Counted from the first letter of the stretch, positions 14,242 to 25,791 are shown. The stretch is DNA of 64,000 nt from Pseudoscleropodium purum (GCA_963969395.1 OZ017803.1:14136001-14200000); one strand, 5' to 3'. Translations and numbers: made by a program. The notes: generated from the sequence alone by a model not told the origin.

Positions 14242-14494
14242 TGTTACGGATCGATTCAACAAGGAAGTCGATGCTCTACTTGGATTGCATTCAAAGTAAA
14301 TCAATACTAAATTACAACTAAATTACAACGACAAGAAGAATCAAACTTATACATTGTGGTGAAATCATCTTATCTTCATTAAGCAAAATGTCAAGTGAGG
14401 AACAACCCTCCTCTCATGGTTATTAAAGACAAGGGAGAGACCAACTAACCCTAACTGTTACAACTGTTCACTTGTTACAAATGGGTTCATAACA
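14242..14494 (-). repeat. 3' LTR of the gypsy element
   Basis: 253 bp with ends TGTTA...TAACA on the plus strand. It aligns without gaps to 19972-20224. By eye there are about 16 differences, all transitions. Confidence 0.95.
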
Positions 14495-14508
14495 TTACCC
14501 CCCCTTCT
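14495..14508 (-). other. Polypurine tract of the gypsy element
   Basis: On the minus strand the bases directly before the 3' LTR read AGAAGGGGGGGTAA. Position and composition fit the plus-strand primer of an LTR retrotransposon. Confidence 0.8.
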
Positions 14509-14528
14509 AGGTTGGGGCCTTGGTGCCA

Positions 14529-14934
14529 TTAGATGAAGTTTATGGAAATCCGCAATAGCCTCTGGTGCATTTTCAAGATTGTCCGCCGACTCCCACAAAT
14601 TCTCCTATGGGCCATAGCCCTCCCATGACACCAAATAGTGGAGTTTTTTCCAACGGCCGAATAAACATGAATCAATAACTTTGTGCACCTCCCACTCCAC
14701 ATCTCCAATTGGGGTAATAATTGGTGGAGGTGGTATACAGTGATGTCCGGGAATGGTATCTTCACGGTATTTTTCAAGTAGAGAAACATGGAAGACATTG
14801 TGAATACGTAATGTCTTAGGTAATTTCAACGGGTAAACAAGATCGGAGAGTTTATCTATTATTGGAGACGGCCCAAGAAACTTAGAAGCTAATTTATGAG
14901 GGGGCTCTATAGTTGCAATATTCTCATGGTGCAA
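14529..14934 (-). pseudogene. Integrase C-terminus and chromodomain of the gypsy element
   Basis: The frame (from 14934) holds a typical integrase C-terminal stretch with FLGPSPIIDKLS and HNVFHVSLLEKY, followed by a chromodomain with the aromatic core YLVSWEGYGP. An in-frame stop follows directly at the point where the family usually has Glu, and the chromodomain continues beyond it (WES, then NAPEAI). Chromodomains of this group are thought to steer integration to heterochromatin marked by histone methylation. The upstream linker near 14950-15060 is frameshifted. Confidence 0.85.
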
Positions 14935-15063
14935 GAGGACTTTGTCACCTAGTTGAAAGTTTAGTTGTAGTTGTACCCCTTAATCGTAATTTTGCTTAGC
15001 TTGTTCCCCTGCAATCATAATCATAGTCTTCAGTTCTTCATGAACTTGTTGTAGATGTCAAAC

Positions 15064-15789
15064 CTAGTCCTTGGCCACCGGAACAGTGGATGTTGTAGGT
15101 ACAGAAAACGATAATGCCAAATGGTAAACATAAGTGGCATAGAATGGAGAAAATCCTGTTGTAGAGTGGCATGCGTTGTTGTAGGCAAACTCTGCTAATG
15201 GCAAGAGATCAGCCCAATTGTCTTGACGTTTCGTGGTAAACATTCGAAGAAATTGTTCAATTACTTGGTTCACCCTCTCTATTTGTCCATCCCCTTGGGG
15301 ATGAAAAGCCGTTGTTGGTGAAGGCTGGATCTTGAGAAGTTCACATAGTCTACGCATAAACTTCGACACAAAAATGGAGCCCCTATCTGATATGACCTCA
15401 TCCAGCATGCCATAATATTTCTACACATTGTTTGAATATAACAATACAGTATCATTAGAGTCAATGGTCTCCTTTGTAGGGACAAAATGAGCTAGTTTAG
15501 TATTTTTATCAACAACCACTAGGATAGAATCATATCCTTTACTTTGGGGTAGTTTAACGATGAAGTCAGTGAAAACGCATTTCTATGAAACATGAGCGGT
15601 TGGAATTGGTTGTAGTAGACCATAGTGAAGATGATGTGTTGCTTTTGACCTCTGGCACAAATTGCACCCATCAACATATCGATGAACATAACGACGAATA
15701 GTTGGCCAATAAAAAATTCTAGTTACCAATTCTAAAGTTTTAGCCCGACCTTGATGTCCCGCGGCAAGAGCATCATGCTTCAATCGCAA
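15064..15789 (-). pseudogene. Integrase of the gypsy element (broken)
   Basis: The zinc-binding HHCC domain is in frame 15789-15583 (HDALAAGHQG, later CNLCQRSK). The catalytic core is split: the segment with SILVVVDKNTKLAHF lies near 15540-15490 in a different frame, and the part with SDRGSIFVSKF (second Asp) and GQIERVNQ (catalytic Glu) is in frame 15408-15064. DDE residues are recognisable, but frameshifts and stops separate the parts, so no intact integrase is encoded. Confidence 0.88.
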
Positions 15790-15798
15790 TATTTGTCA

Positions 15799-16632
15799 TT
15801 AGAGTTCGTCATCGTTTGGTACATATATCATGTCTTTGAACCGAAGAATTCCATCTATAAGGTTGTATTCTTGAAATCGACGGCGGATGTCATGCGGACT
15901 CTTTTTTAATCCCCCTTTTAAAAATGCCAATATTGGTTGCAATGTGGGGTCTTCGTCAATGCATAGTTTTATTTGTTCTATAATATGGGCATCACTCCAA
16001 ACGGGTTCACAATCCTCTAATGCTACCAAACACAAAAGGGGACAATTTTCTTCATTTCGGCCTTCTATGAGATCAACTCTTCTTGAGAGGGCATCTGCAC
16101 ACCTATTTAATGAACCCGGCCAATATTGGATATCAAAATCGAACGCGGATAAAAATTCTAACCATTAGGTCTGTCGCCTATTTAATTGCTTTGTAGTCAA
16201 AAAATACTCCAAATTTTTATGATCCGAAATTACTCGGACTTGATGAGGTGACCCTTCTAAATATACCTGCCAATCCTAGAAAGCTAGAATAATACTTAGG
16301 AGTTCTTTGTCATAAATGTCGTAGTTCTGTTCGGTTGGAGACATTTTAGAACTCCTATAAGCACATGGATGTAAATGACCATCATCCCCATGCTGTGAAA
16401 GAATTGCACCTGTTGCCATGTTCGACGCATTTATTTCAACTATAAAAGTCCGTGCAAAGTCAGGATGGAGTAGTACCGATGCTTGAAGAAATCTTGATCG
16501 GAGATCTATAAATGCTTGACTTGCTTGTGGGTTCCATTCAAATTGTTTATTCTTTTGGGTCAAAATAGTGAGAGGAACAGTGATCTTGGAATAATCACAT
16601 ATGAACCGGTGATAAAAATTCGCAAATCCAAG
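15799..16632 (-). pseudogene. RNase H and linker of the gypsy element (broken)
   Basis: From the hAT insertion downwards the frame reads FLGFANFYHRF, then the RNase H region (FIVEINASNMATGAILSQ, YDIYDKELLSIILAF). The usual FxVExDAS has Asn where Asp is normal. In-frame stops occur just after LAF (near 16275) and in the stretch leading to the RH C-terminus (near 16165). The linker to integrase (16035-15799) is open. The block belongs to the same pol gene as the RT at 16917-17814 but is separated from it by an inserted DNA transposon. Confidence 0.88.
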
Positions 16633-16640
16633 GAAAGCTT

Positions 16641-16908
16641 CAGGGTTGACAGGACGGTCGGATGTCCGAACGCAGATGCTGTGTCCGCAGTGTCCGCTAA
16701 CATTCGCGAACGCCGTCCGCCCCGTCTGCCTGTCCGCACGTCTACCCTGTCCACCCCAGTACGGCCTTCCGATCGACACGCGGATTGATCTGGTCCGCAT
16801 GATCTGGCCGTCCGCCTTATCCGTCCGCTGGCGTCCGTGAGGATGAACGTCCAGACGTCCGGGTTACGGACACCTTTTTCGGGTGGACGTAGAGATTCGT
16901 CAACCTTG
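16641..16908. mobile_element. Small non-autonomous hAT-type element (268 bp) inside the gypsy pol gene
   Basis: It is bounded by inverted ends CAGGGTTGAC (left) and GTCAACCTTG (right), and flanked by an exact 8-bp direct repeat GAAAGCTT at 16633-16640 and 16909-16916. CAGGG-type ends with an 8-bp target duplication are diagnostic of the hAT superfamily. The interior is very GC-rich compared with everything around it and contains many GTCCG/CGGAC motifs, like the subterminal transposase-binding repeats of hAT elements. It has no coding capacity of its own. The insertion lies at the RT/RNase H boundary and the gypsy reading frame is continuous on either side of it. Confidence 0.92.
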
Positions 16909-16916
16909 GAAAGCTT

Positions 16917-17814
16917 GAATCTCCTTAACAGACTTTGGAACATGCCAATCTTTAATAGTTTGCACCTTGTCTGGACACATTTCAAGTCCTTTAGTCGAGA
17001 CAATCATTCCCAAAAATTCAACGGAATGCCGATGGAATTGACATTTGGATTCCTTAACATATAGCCCATGTTCTTGTAATCTTTGTAACATGTCCCTTAC
17101 CACTTGCCGATGCTCTTCAAGATTCTTTGAAAAAATTAAGATGTCATCTATATATATAACGATGGATATGTCCAAAAGGTCCTTAAAAATATCTTGCATT
17201 AAAGATTGGAATTGAGCTGGAGCATTAGTCAACCTAAACGGCATAACTAAATATTCAAATAACTCGTACCACGTTTTGAAAGCCATTTTGAATTCATGGC
17301 CCGCGGCCATACGAACTCGATGATAGGCTTGTCGAATGTCCAATTTGGAGAAACTTGTAGCCCCTACCAACCGGTCAATGAGCTCGGGGATAAGGGGTAG
17401 GGGATAACAGTTCCGCACGATGACCTTATTAAGATTCCGATAATCTACACAAATCCGAATTGAACCATCTTTTTTCTGAGCGAATACAATAGTTGCCGAA
17501 ACGGGAGACTTGGATCTTCGAATCCAACCCTTGCCTAAATTTTCATCTAAATATCTTCGGAATTCTTCCAATTCCATTGGAGACATGGATCGCAACTCAG
17601 TGTTACGAGGCTCTTGTCCTTCTTTAAATTCAATCTTCATATCACAAGCACCATGGACTGGCAACTCATTTGATGCTACCTCACTAAAAGTTGCTTTTAA
17701 ATCATGATATTCTTCTGGAACAAAGGAAGATAATGGGGTATCAACTTTGGAAACCTCGAGTGCATAAATTTCTGCTTCCTTTGCCGAAAGATGAAAACCT
17801 GCCGCAAATACCAA
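16917..17814 (-). pseudogene. Reverse transcriptase of the gypsy element
   Basis: A single open frame of about 300 codons with the RT domain in order: KKDGSIRICVDYRNLN, SKLDIRQAYHRVRM, the NAPAQFQSLM block, the catalytic YIDDIL box, and EFLGMIVSTKG near the end. It ends at the insertion site of the hAT element after VKEIQAF. The usual FGLTNAP reads FRLTNAP. This is the best-preserved part of the element. Confidence 0.95.
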
Positions 17815-17831
17815 TGCATACTTTGGAGCAA

Positions 17832-18686
17832 CTAAAAAAAAATTTCCTTCCCCTCCTTGACATTCAAATCATATTTTTTGGGGGGAGCCCTTTTCCCTAT
17901 GGGTCGCCAAGCAGTCCAACCACTGTTGCCTAGCGGATAGACCTCAGCAAACGCTAGGTTGGTGTCAAGCCGGCCCTGCCAGATGCGGTGGCTGGCACCG
18001 AGCCCGCCCTGCCAGGCACTAGCACCCAACCCCGCCCGACAGGTTGCGCTTGGGCCACTTGGACTTGTGGAGCTAGAAATTTTTTTCCCTCCATTTTCTT
18101 GGCATTCAATAGCTTTGTCATTTTCTCTTTCTCCTTGCACCCCATGCATCATGCACAAAGCTTGACAATATAGAGAATCAAATACCACACTTCGTTGAGA
18201 CCACCAAATAGTCAAATTATAGCAGATCAACCATGAAATGCCTAAGATACATGGATATTTGCCTATATTCATAACATCCGCTACCAATCTTCCACGATGA
18301 TCTCCAATTATAATTTCCACCATAGCCTCATGGATTATAAGCCCAAAATTGATCATTCATCCATCAATTATCCTAACTTCATGCGGCACCGGCTTTAGTT
18401 GTAGCACCGCATTACATCGCTCAACAAACCTAGGATGCATAAATGTTCTCGTGACCCCCGAATCCACTAATGTGAGGCCTAGGACAGAATTGAGCTTTGT
18501 ATTCAACATCACATGTGCACTAGGATCAATAGTGGCATGTAAATATAATGGATCTAATCTGCCTTCTACCTCCTTTGAAATCTCTACAACATTATTTGAC
18601 CATATGTTACCCCATTGCAAATTCTTCCAAGGAGCTGATTCAAGGTATTGTTCCCTCATATTATCCACCTTCCTTGTTGCTTCCAA
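17832..18686 (-). pseudogene. Retropepsin region of the gypsy element and PR-RT linker (broken)
   Basis: The aspartic protease active site is LVDSGVTRTF in frame 18686-18357, with V where the family has A after DSG. The second half (IIIGDHRGRLVADVMNIG, then CILGISWL) continues in another frame from 18356 downwards, so a frameshift lies near 18357. The PR-RT linker contains a GC-rich segment (about 17940-18060) with imperfect repeats of 'gccctgccag', which looks like an expansion or a small insertion. Confidence 0.85.
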
Positions 18687-18829
18687 CGTGGGTGTCTTGT
18701 GGATGATGGCAGCAGTAGTTTATATAGTGCTTGGGTATCGAAAATTTTCCTTCAGTCTTGGGGTTTTTTTTTCCTGAAGAGGTGCCTTCCACTCTAATGA
18801 TAGCAGAGATACACAATGGCTTGGAGGGA

Positions 18830-19838
18830 TTCGTAGGGCAATGCGATTGAATATGACCTACTTCACCGCAACCCCAATGATGTCCTTGACGTTGATATTC
18901 CTACTGTTCCACTACCGTCTTTGCCAAGGCTGTAGTAGGAGTACACACCGCCCCAAGTTCCATTAGCACCGGACCAGAGGTATTTGAGTTCAATTGGAAT
19001 TTTCCTACAGCATCCCGTGGCAATATTGTTGGAGATCGGAAACTTGGAGCCTCAAATTGTGAACGGCAATTTTTACGCCGACCCCATAATCTCTCATCAA
19101 TCCGTAACGACATTGACATCCAGTCTTGTAGTCGCCGTGGTTGTGTCTCAGCTATCGCCACCGAATCCAAAATCTCATCCTTAAGTCCACCACAGAATTG
19201 AGCTACCAAATTGGATTCATTCCAATCGAGTAGAGCCACATATTCATTAAATATAGAAATATATTTGGAAACTGACCCAGTTTGTCGAAGCTTCCCAATG
19301 CGATCCTCGACATTGCTCCTACGATCAATATCCCCATAGACGACAATCACGGATTCCCAAAAAGCATGATAATTGCCCAACAACTCGTGATCACGTTCCT
19401 CGTCCAAAGCTTGGAGAAGAAGCATAGCCCAATTTTGCGCCGCTCCAATCATATAGGAAAGAGCATAAGCTACTTTATCTGCATCAGAGCTATAAGTTCA
19501 CGGTTACCTCGAAATACGAGACGGAGTTGTGCAAACCATCGATAAACTTCATTTTCCTTCTTTCTAGAAAACTTATCTAGTTCCGCTACCTTAGATTTCT
19601 TGGGTTCAATGTTTGATTCTGCACACCTCCCTTCTAGTATCCCTCCACTATTGGATATGGGAGAGACAACCGGTCATGGTCCCTGCGTTGCTCTACTCGA
19701 AATCTCTTGCATCAAATGAGGAATTGCGGCTTGGAAAATACTTTGAATTTGTTATTGGATGAAGGCCGCCCACTCCGACCCCACCCCATCCGCCATCAAT
19801 TCTTCCCCTGGATTGACCACCCATGGTTCTTGATCCAT
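18830..19838 (-). pseudogene. Gag of the gypsy element (broken)
   Basis: It starts at an ATG at 19838 (MDQEPWVVNPGEELMADG) and has stops soon after (for example after EWAAFIQ). The retrotransposon-gag capsid domain is open in 19452-18901 (AQNWAMLLLQ, FWESVIVVYGD, VAQFCGGLKDEI). A nucleocapsid knuckle follows near 18885-18840 (WGCGEVGHIQSHC), where the first zinc-binding Cys is replaced by His. It is decayed and not translatable as a whole. Confidence 0.88.
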
Positions 19839-19959
19839 CGAAGAATATTAGGTTCACGAATCAAATAATCATACAAAATCCCTCCTTGCAACGGCTGCAG
19901 GTTAATGCCATCAATGCACCTTCAACTTGAGAATCCAAATTAGAGCATGGACTTTAAGT

Positions 19960-19971
19960 GACTTGATATTA
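19960..19971 (-). other. Possible primer-binding site of the gypsy element
   Basis: Directly inside the 5' LTR the minus strand reads TAATATCAAGTC, which loosely resembles the common initiator-Met tRNA primer site (TGGTATCAGAGC). Position is right, but the match is partial and the site may be mutated. Confidence 0.4.
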
Positions 19972-20224
19972 TATTACAGATTGATTCAATAAGGAAGTTG
20001 ATGCTCTACTTGGACTGCATTCAAAGTAAATCAATACTAAATTACAACTAAATTACAACGACAAGAAGAATCAAACTTACACATTATGGTGAAATCATCT
20101 TATCTTCATTAAGCAAAATATCAAGTGAGGAACAACCCTTCTCTCATGGTTATTAAAGACAAAGGAAAAACCAACTAACCCTAACCGTTACAACCGTTCA
20201 CTTGTTACGAATGGGTTCATAACA
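19972..20224 (-). repeat. 5' LTR of the gypsy element
   Basis: 253 bp and colinear with the 3' LTR. Its terminal TG has become TA. Differences from the other LTR are transitions only. The right target duplication ATTGA follows at 20225. Confidence 0.95.
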
Positions 20225-20229
20225 ATTGA

Positions 20230-20559
20230 CAACTTCAACCCTTGTCAATAATTTGACAAACAATATTGCCACTCACCATAATTCATTTCAATATTTTTTC
20301 AATTTTTTGAGAAACTAATCAATCATTAATACTTTAGAATTACATAAATCATGATTCCAAAGCTATCTCTTTAAAAAAATCATGATCTTACAACATGGTT
20401 TTCAAAATTGCATTATATATTTTTTGGAGTTTAAAAAATATTAGAATTTTTATAAAGTCTAACAATTAATAAAATAGACACCCAATTCTACCAATTTTTG
20501 TTTTGCACCATCTACTAAGACTCATAGAAAGAACCAATGCAAATTCAAAATTCTTTATC
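20230..20559. other. Intergenic DNA right of the gypsy element
   Basis: AT-rich, no gene seen. It precedes the start of recognisable duplication copy B. Confidence 0.6.
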
Positions 20560-23500
20560 TTCAAAGGTAATCAATTCAAAAGAATCTAATGACATAAGTA
20601 AGTACTCTAAGCTTTCAACTTAAAAAATTCATAGAATATCATGAATAGTTGGATTTCTCTTGAAGAGGCTAACAATTTGACATTAAAGTTACAACATCTA
20701 AACTACCAAGCTATCCAAAGAAAAGAAAAATAAATTGGGGGTGTGAACCTTAACAATATATTACTTGAAGGTAAAATCTAATTGCAACCCATTTCTACAC
20801 CCAACTCTCAGCAAATTTGTGTCCAAATATTTAACATCTACTCATGAGACCTTAGGGTAACATCTATATTTGACACTTCAAAATTCGTTGTTTGCTCTTC
20901 GGGTGTCCAATAAAGACATGCTAAAACAGAATTTGGAACATAACAAGAACCCAACAACCCACCCACCCCCCAAAAAAGGCTTTCAGAAACATCTGAATAA
21001 TGAGTACTCCATACAGGATAACCATAAAGAATCCTCCAGAGCAATTGATAGGTAAATGTATATCTAATGTTATCCTCTCGCTTTAATAAGAAAAAAACTT
21101 TGGTCATTTGCGAAACCAAAAGATCAACAAAATGTAAAATGGTATCCCGATTAAATTTCCTGCCGTCGCTCCGCTGCTTCCAGACACTGAGAAGCTCATC
21201 AGTGCACTAGGTTTGTCCTCTGGACTTGTAAACTCCTGCTACAGCTTATAGTTTAGCCGAGCTCCAAGCTCCATGACCACATGGCTACTTCTTCCCACCA
21301 CTCTTTTTCAACCCAGCTCCACCAAATGCACCTTTACCTGCCGCTTTGGCTTTCAGATCCTTCAAAGCCTGGACCAAAGAAATATCAGATTAAAATTAAA
21401 ATTAAAAATAAAATCATATCAAAGATCTGAAGTTCTCAGAATTCATCAAACATTTAATTCTGATAGACAAAAAAGAAGAAAAATTTAGGTCCGACGAGTA
21501 GCGAGAACAAAGAGTCTGTTGGAGGGAGTTAAGCACACTGAGCCCCGTGGACGAAGAGAGGGAGTGCTACCTTAGGTGAATCCTTTCAGAGGTAGACAAA
21601 CAACTGAAAAACATTCAAAGCATATCCTGAAGGCTATCGTAGCTAGAGAGCCTGAGTAGAGCACAAGGTCTTGATTCTGATTATCCAGAAGTTAGAGTGT
21701 TTATGCAGTAATGTCCATGGTTAGTAGCTTAAAACTTGAAAATCGCATGTTTAGGTGATGCTTTGATGCTCACCTTCTCCTCTTCCCTCTTCTTTTGGAT
21801 GTTGGCCAGATCCGTCTGGACCAAAGGAAACAAAAAAGTCAGAGCAATGTCGTGAAAAGAAGAGGATGCATAAGAAAATCATACAGAGTTACACACTGAT
21901 AAAAAATTTGATCTCTACAAATTTGGCTCTACAAAGTGCTATCTCAATAGGTCTGTAGCAATCTCCCGAAAATCAAACACCTACACACTATCTAAAATGC
22001 TTAAAAAGATGAAAATAGGATCCTCTACACACTCTCATGTTCCACAAAGACTCAAAATTCAGTAGCAGCAGGTAGAAGCAAGTGAACAATTGCTGTCAAG
22101 CACCAGCAGGGAAGTTTTCAAAAAAATCTTATGTCTCAATGCACCCTCGGAATTCATCAACATACGGCTTCTAAATCATAAGAGCAGAATCATTTCAACT
22201 CATGTGGTATATACCTCATCGTACTCCTTATCCTTGCCCTTGGGAGCCTTCAAGGGCTTCAGCTTTCCACCTGCATCCAAGCAAGTAATAGCACATGAGA
22301 AAAAGAATCTCGAGTAGGCTTTGCTGAAGGAAATTCATCCAAAACTCACACCCAAAATGCGCATGATTATATGGAGTTCTCTAATATTGTGTAAAGTCAG
22401 TGTTGCATCTAATGTGATATCGAAAAAGGAGTTGGGGTCCCATGAATCAGGAAGGTGGTCTAGAACCATTGAAATCCTTGTGACATAAGGAATAGGTACA
22501 TCCACTCCCTAGGGCTTGATGAGAGAACAGAGAATGTAAAATTATTCGAGAGGGTGATATAGTAAAGAGAAAGAGGAGTGGATTATTCCTCACAAAGCTG
22601 AAGCTGAAGAAGGTAGACGAATACAGAGCAATTCCAGGGTTGCCGACAAAATCAAACCCAAGCGGAAAAAGACAAGAACAAAGAAATTCCTCCGTAAACG
22701 CACACTCCAAGACTCGTTTCACAGCAACTAAGAATCCTCTCTGACAAATTCGACATTAATACGCACCTTTCGTAACCCTAAACTCGCCGAACAAGTCAAA
22801 ATCTCACAAGGTTTCCAGGATTCCTAAACTCTCTTCCAGACCACGTTCCTTATCACAACCAGCGAGAAACACCGAGATAACACGTCTACAACCATGACAG
22901 CAAATTCACCAAGCTCAGCCCAAGCTTAGCATAGAGCAAAAAAAGTAAAAAATTAAGAAACAACCCTGAATTACCTTGCCTTCCCGACATGGCTGATGAA
23001 GATAACAAGCGCTTGCGCCGCACACTCGATCCCGCGAACAGGAAAACGCTACGCCGATGTCGTGAAAACACAAGAGAGCACGATGGAGAACAACAGACTA
23101 GAAACAGTGGGTAGCACTTGAAAACGTTGGGGACTTCAGTAGTGCCGAGGGACGTCCCTGCAGATGGAGGGCGTTTTTATAATAACTTAAAGCCCAAGCA
23201 GGCGGAAACCCTCAGTCCTCTTCAGACACAACACAGTGATCCCAGAATGGGTTAAAGGTAATTAGCCAAATGTTCATTTTAAGAAGATTTTTTTTCAATT
23301 TACTCGGAGGGCATGAAAAAATTAAGTAGAAACCGATTGAAGTTTAGCCAGTTTTGGGATTGTTGTACAATAGTTGGTTTGGTGAAGAAGGGCAAAAAAG
23401 TAAAAGGTTAGGTCAAGTAAGACCTTTTAGTTTTTTGTCATGTGGTTATGAGGCGAGAATGGGGAATATGATTGGATCATGGCTTTTTTTTTTCATTTTT

Positions 23501-23830
23501 TATGAGTTGCCAAAGTAGCAATATAAACTTTTATAGCAATATTCCAAATTTCAGCATCTATCGACATATTGGATAGAAAATATCACATTAGTATATATCA
23601 CATGTCCATGATTCTATTTTCACCTACAATTTGGCAATTTCAACTATTTTTTTTATTCAAAGTTTTTTGGCAAAAAACTTCATATTTTGTTGCCTTTCTT
23701 TAGCCAAATTGTTTCTTTCTAGTGCAATTTGGTACCAAAAAGTAAAGAAAAAAAACCTTAGATTGAATTTACCATTCTCTAAGATTTTGAGCATAATTCC
23801 ACGTTTGTAGTAGATTCTTGATGGATAGAG
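20560..23830. repeat. Segmental duplication copy B (contains TMA7 copy B)
   Basis: Direct repeat of 10800-13600. It carries extra sequence relative to copy A upstream of the gene (about 23120-23165 and 23240-23390) and between about 23480 and 23760. The shared block around 'gaggcgagaatggggaat' (23450) matches copy A near 13475. Confidence 0.9.
21285..22990 (-). CDS. TMA7: TMA7 (translation machinery-associated protein 7), copy B
   Basis: Paralogue of the gene at 11506-13208 with the same four-exon structure: 22975-22990, 22215-22270, 21774-21815, 21285-21368. All GT-AG sites are kept. The encoded 65-residue protein is identical; the only coding difference I find is a synonymous GAG/GAA change in exon 3. 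Introns differ by scattered substitutions and short indels. The sequence upstream of the ATG is the same as copy A for about 115 bp and then differs, so the two genes may be regulated differently. Both copies look functional. The short lysine-rich protein has no membrane segment or catalytic motif. Confidence 0.95.
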
Positions 23831-24174
23831 ATCTTTGCATGAATTTGGAATTGAGAATGTTTATCTATCTCTAGGATAATACATAGCATTTTACTCCCTC
23901 TATCCATAAATCAAGTGTTCTTGCAAGGTTGTGGAAAATGTTTGATATCAATTTGATTGATCATATTGTGAAAAAACAAACATTTAGAAGGGGCGTAATT
24001 TATATCATTCACCGAAGTTAATGAAGAACATTGCATATGTCCATTACAAGTGAAATTTCAAGATAGACAAAAGAAAGCCTTTGTATGACCTATTGAAAAA
24101 AATCTTTAAATCTTCTTTGTATGGCATTTATGAATTAAGGTATTGTATGTTGGATCCAAATTTGTCAAATCCTA
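23831..24174. other. AT-rich intergenic DNA
   Basis: No open frame or recognisable motif. Confidence 0.6.
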
Positions 24175-24580
24175 TATAAAATCATTTCTTTAAAAATTGA
24201 ATTTCCTTTAATTAACCCCTAAAGTTCCTTGACTATGTTTTCGCCAAAAACGCTCCAAAACTGCCATTTCTTGGACAAGTTTCAAAATTTAGGAAAAAAA
24301 CATTTTTGGACACATGTAACCGTAGGATCTTGTAGTAAACTAGTTTGAGAAGATGTGAAAAAAAAATTCAGAAATTTCCATCGTGTAGATTGCAAGATAT
24401 TAGCAATTGAAGTAACAAAAATCATTTTTTTGTTCTTGCAAAAAACCAAGCAATTGAACTTCACAAAGTCAAATTTGTATGAAAAAATGTTCAAAATGAT
24501 TTCAACTCTATGGATTCATTCTTCAAAGCATGTTGGATACATGCATGAAAAATTTCAAATCATTTGGAATTGTACAACAC
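24175..24580 (-). repeat. Dispersed repeat R1, copy 2 (inverted)
   Basis: Reverse-complement match to 1755-2130 along its length. Noncoding; the two open frames in it (24282-24494 minus, 24355-24606 plus) are not conserved in the first copy. Confidence 0.75.
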
Positions 24581-25791
24581 ATAGGAAAAAAATAGTAAGT
24601 AGGTAGTAGTAGAGAATGATTCAAAATACTAAATTATTAAGAATTGAAATATGGAATTGAAAAATGTCAATCCCAATGGTTGAAATTTTATAATAAAAAA
24701 TTTACATCCTAAGATTTATTTTTTTCAAATATATTGAAAATTGGATAAAATAAAGGATTTCAAAGTTTATTTTAAAGTAAGAAATCCATAACTGCCCACA
24801 AACAAAAAATCCTCATAACTTTTGGCTTGTTGATCAAAGTAGAATGATTCAAATCTTTCCTTGTATATATAAGTCTAGAAAACAAATTTCAAATTTTGAT
24901 TGTTGAAAAAAATGATTTTTTCAGATCTGCCCGGACTGCCTGAGTTGAGAAACAAACTACATATTAGGCTATAACTTTTGACTCCTATTTCCAAATGTCA
25001 TGAAATTTGTTGCATATGAAAGATATTCCTTGTCTATACCTTCTTAAACAATTTCAGCCTTAAATATGCAAATTTCTGGTTACAATGGCCTGCCCAAAAT
25101 TTCTATACAGCCAAAAAAATGCATTCCAGTCCTTTAGGGATTAACTAGATTTAGAATTTTTGAAATTTCATTTTTGCAAGATTTGAAATATTTCTTGACC
25201 TTTGGCATTAGGATCCTCATATGACCTTTAGTAGCAAGGTTCACACATATTAGTAAGTTAGCATAGGCATTAGTTAAGTTTCAATCCCTTTCAATGAACA
25301 CAATCTCTCATCATGGAGGGCAAAAGGACTAAGTTAGTAAGCTTAGTAATTCTACAATTCTTTTACATTTATAAAGCAATCACCTTAGTATGTATATTAT
25401 TTTTCATTTTTCATCATTTTTTTTAGAATTCAAATTTTTTCCATTAATATTTTCTACACTATTCAATTATGCCATGTTATAATTTTTGAAAATTTCATTA
25501 CATGCCATATTTGAATTATTTTTTGAATTATTTTACCCAAGGATAGGATAGTATAAAATGGAGATTTTCTTCCTAAGGCTTTCAATAAGGTGAAGCTACC
25601 TACTACCAACTACCGCCCCATCAATTGGCAATCGATAGGAGACCTAAAATTCAAGAGAATATGTGATTTATTTCCAACCATTAGTTCTTGATTTCTAACC
25701 ATTAATTCTTCCATTTTTGTTGCAACACATGTGCTTGGTTTGGAGTGCCAAAGTAGTCTCTTAGATAAGCAGTTTTGGAATAGTCTAAACA
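24581..25791. other. AT-rich intergenic DNA with repeat debris
   Basis: No gene. 25390-25545 resembles 3130-3270 in direct orientation. Confidence 0.5.

Larger units (their letters stand above)
14242..20224 (-). mobile_element. Ty3/gypsy chromovirus LTR retrotransposon, nearly full length, decayed
   Basis: Complete structure, transcribed on the minus strand: 5' LTR 19972-20224, gag, protease, reverse transcriptase, RNase H, integrase, chromodomain, 3' LTR 14242-14494. Both LTRs are 253 bp. The target-site duplication ATTGA is exact on both sides (14237-14241 and 20225-20229). A purine tract lies against the 3' LTR and a possible tRNA-type primer site against the 5' LTR. The gag-PR-RT-RH-IN order with a C-terminal chromodomain places it among chromoviruses. 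The reading frames carry several stops and frameshifts, and a 268-bp DNA transposon sits between RT and RNase H, so the copy cannot be autonomous. It lies between two copies of a host duplication. Confidence 0.97.

Noticed and set aside
16516..17064. Plus-strand and overlapping minus-strand ORFs across the hAT miniature
   Set aside because: They exist only because the inserted GC-rich element is free of stops; none has a domain.
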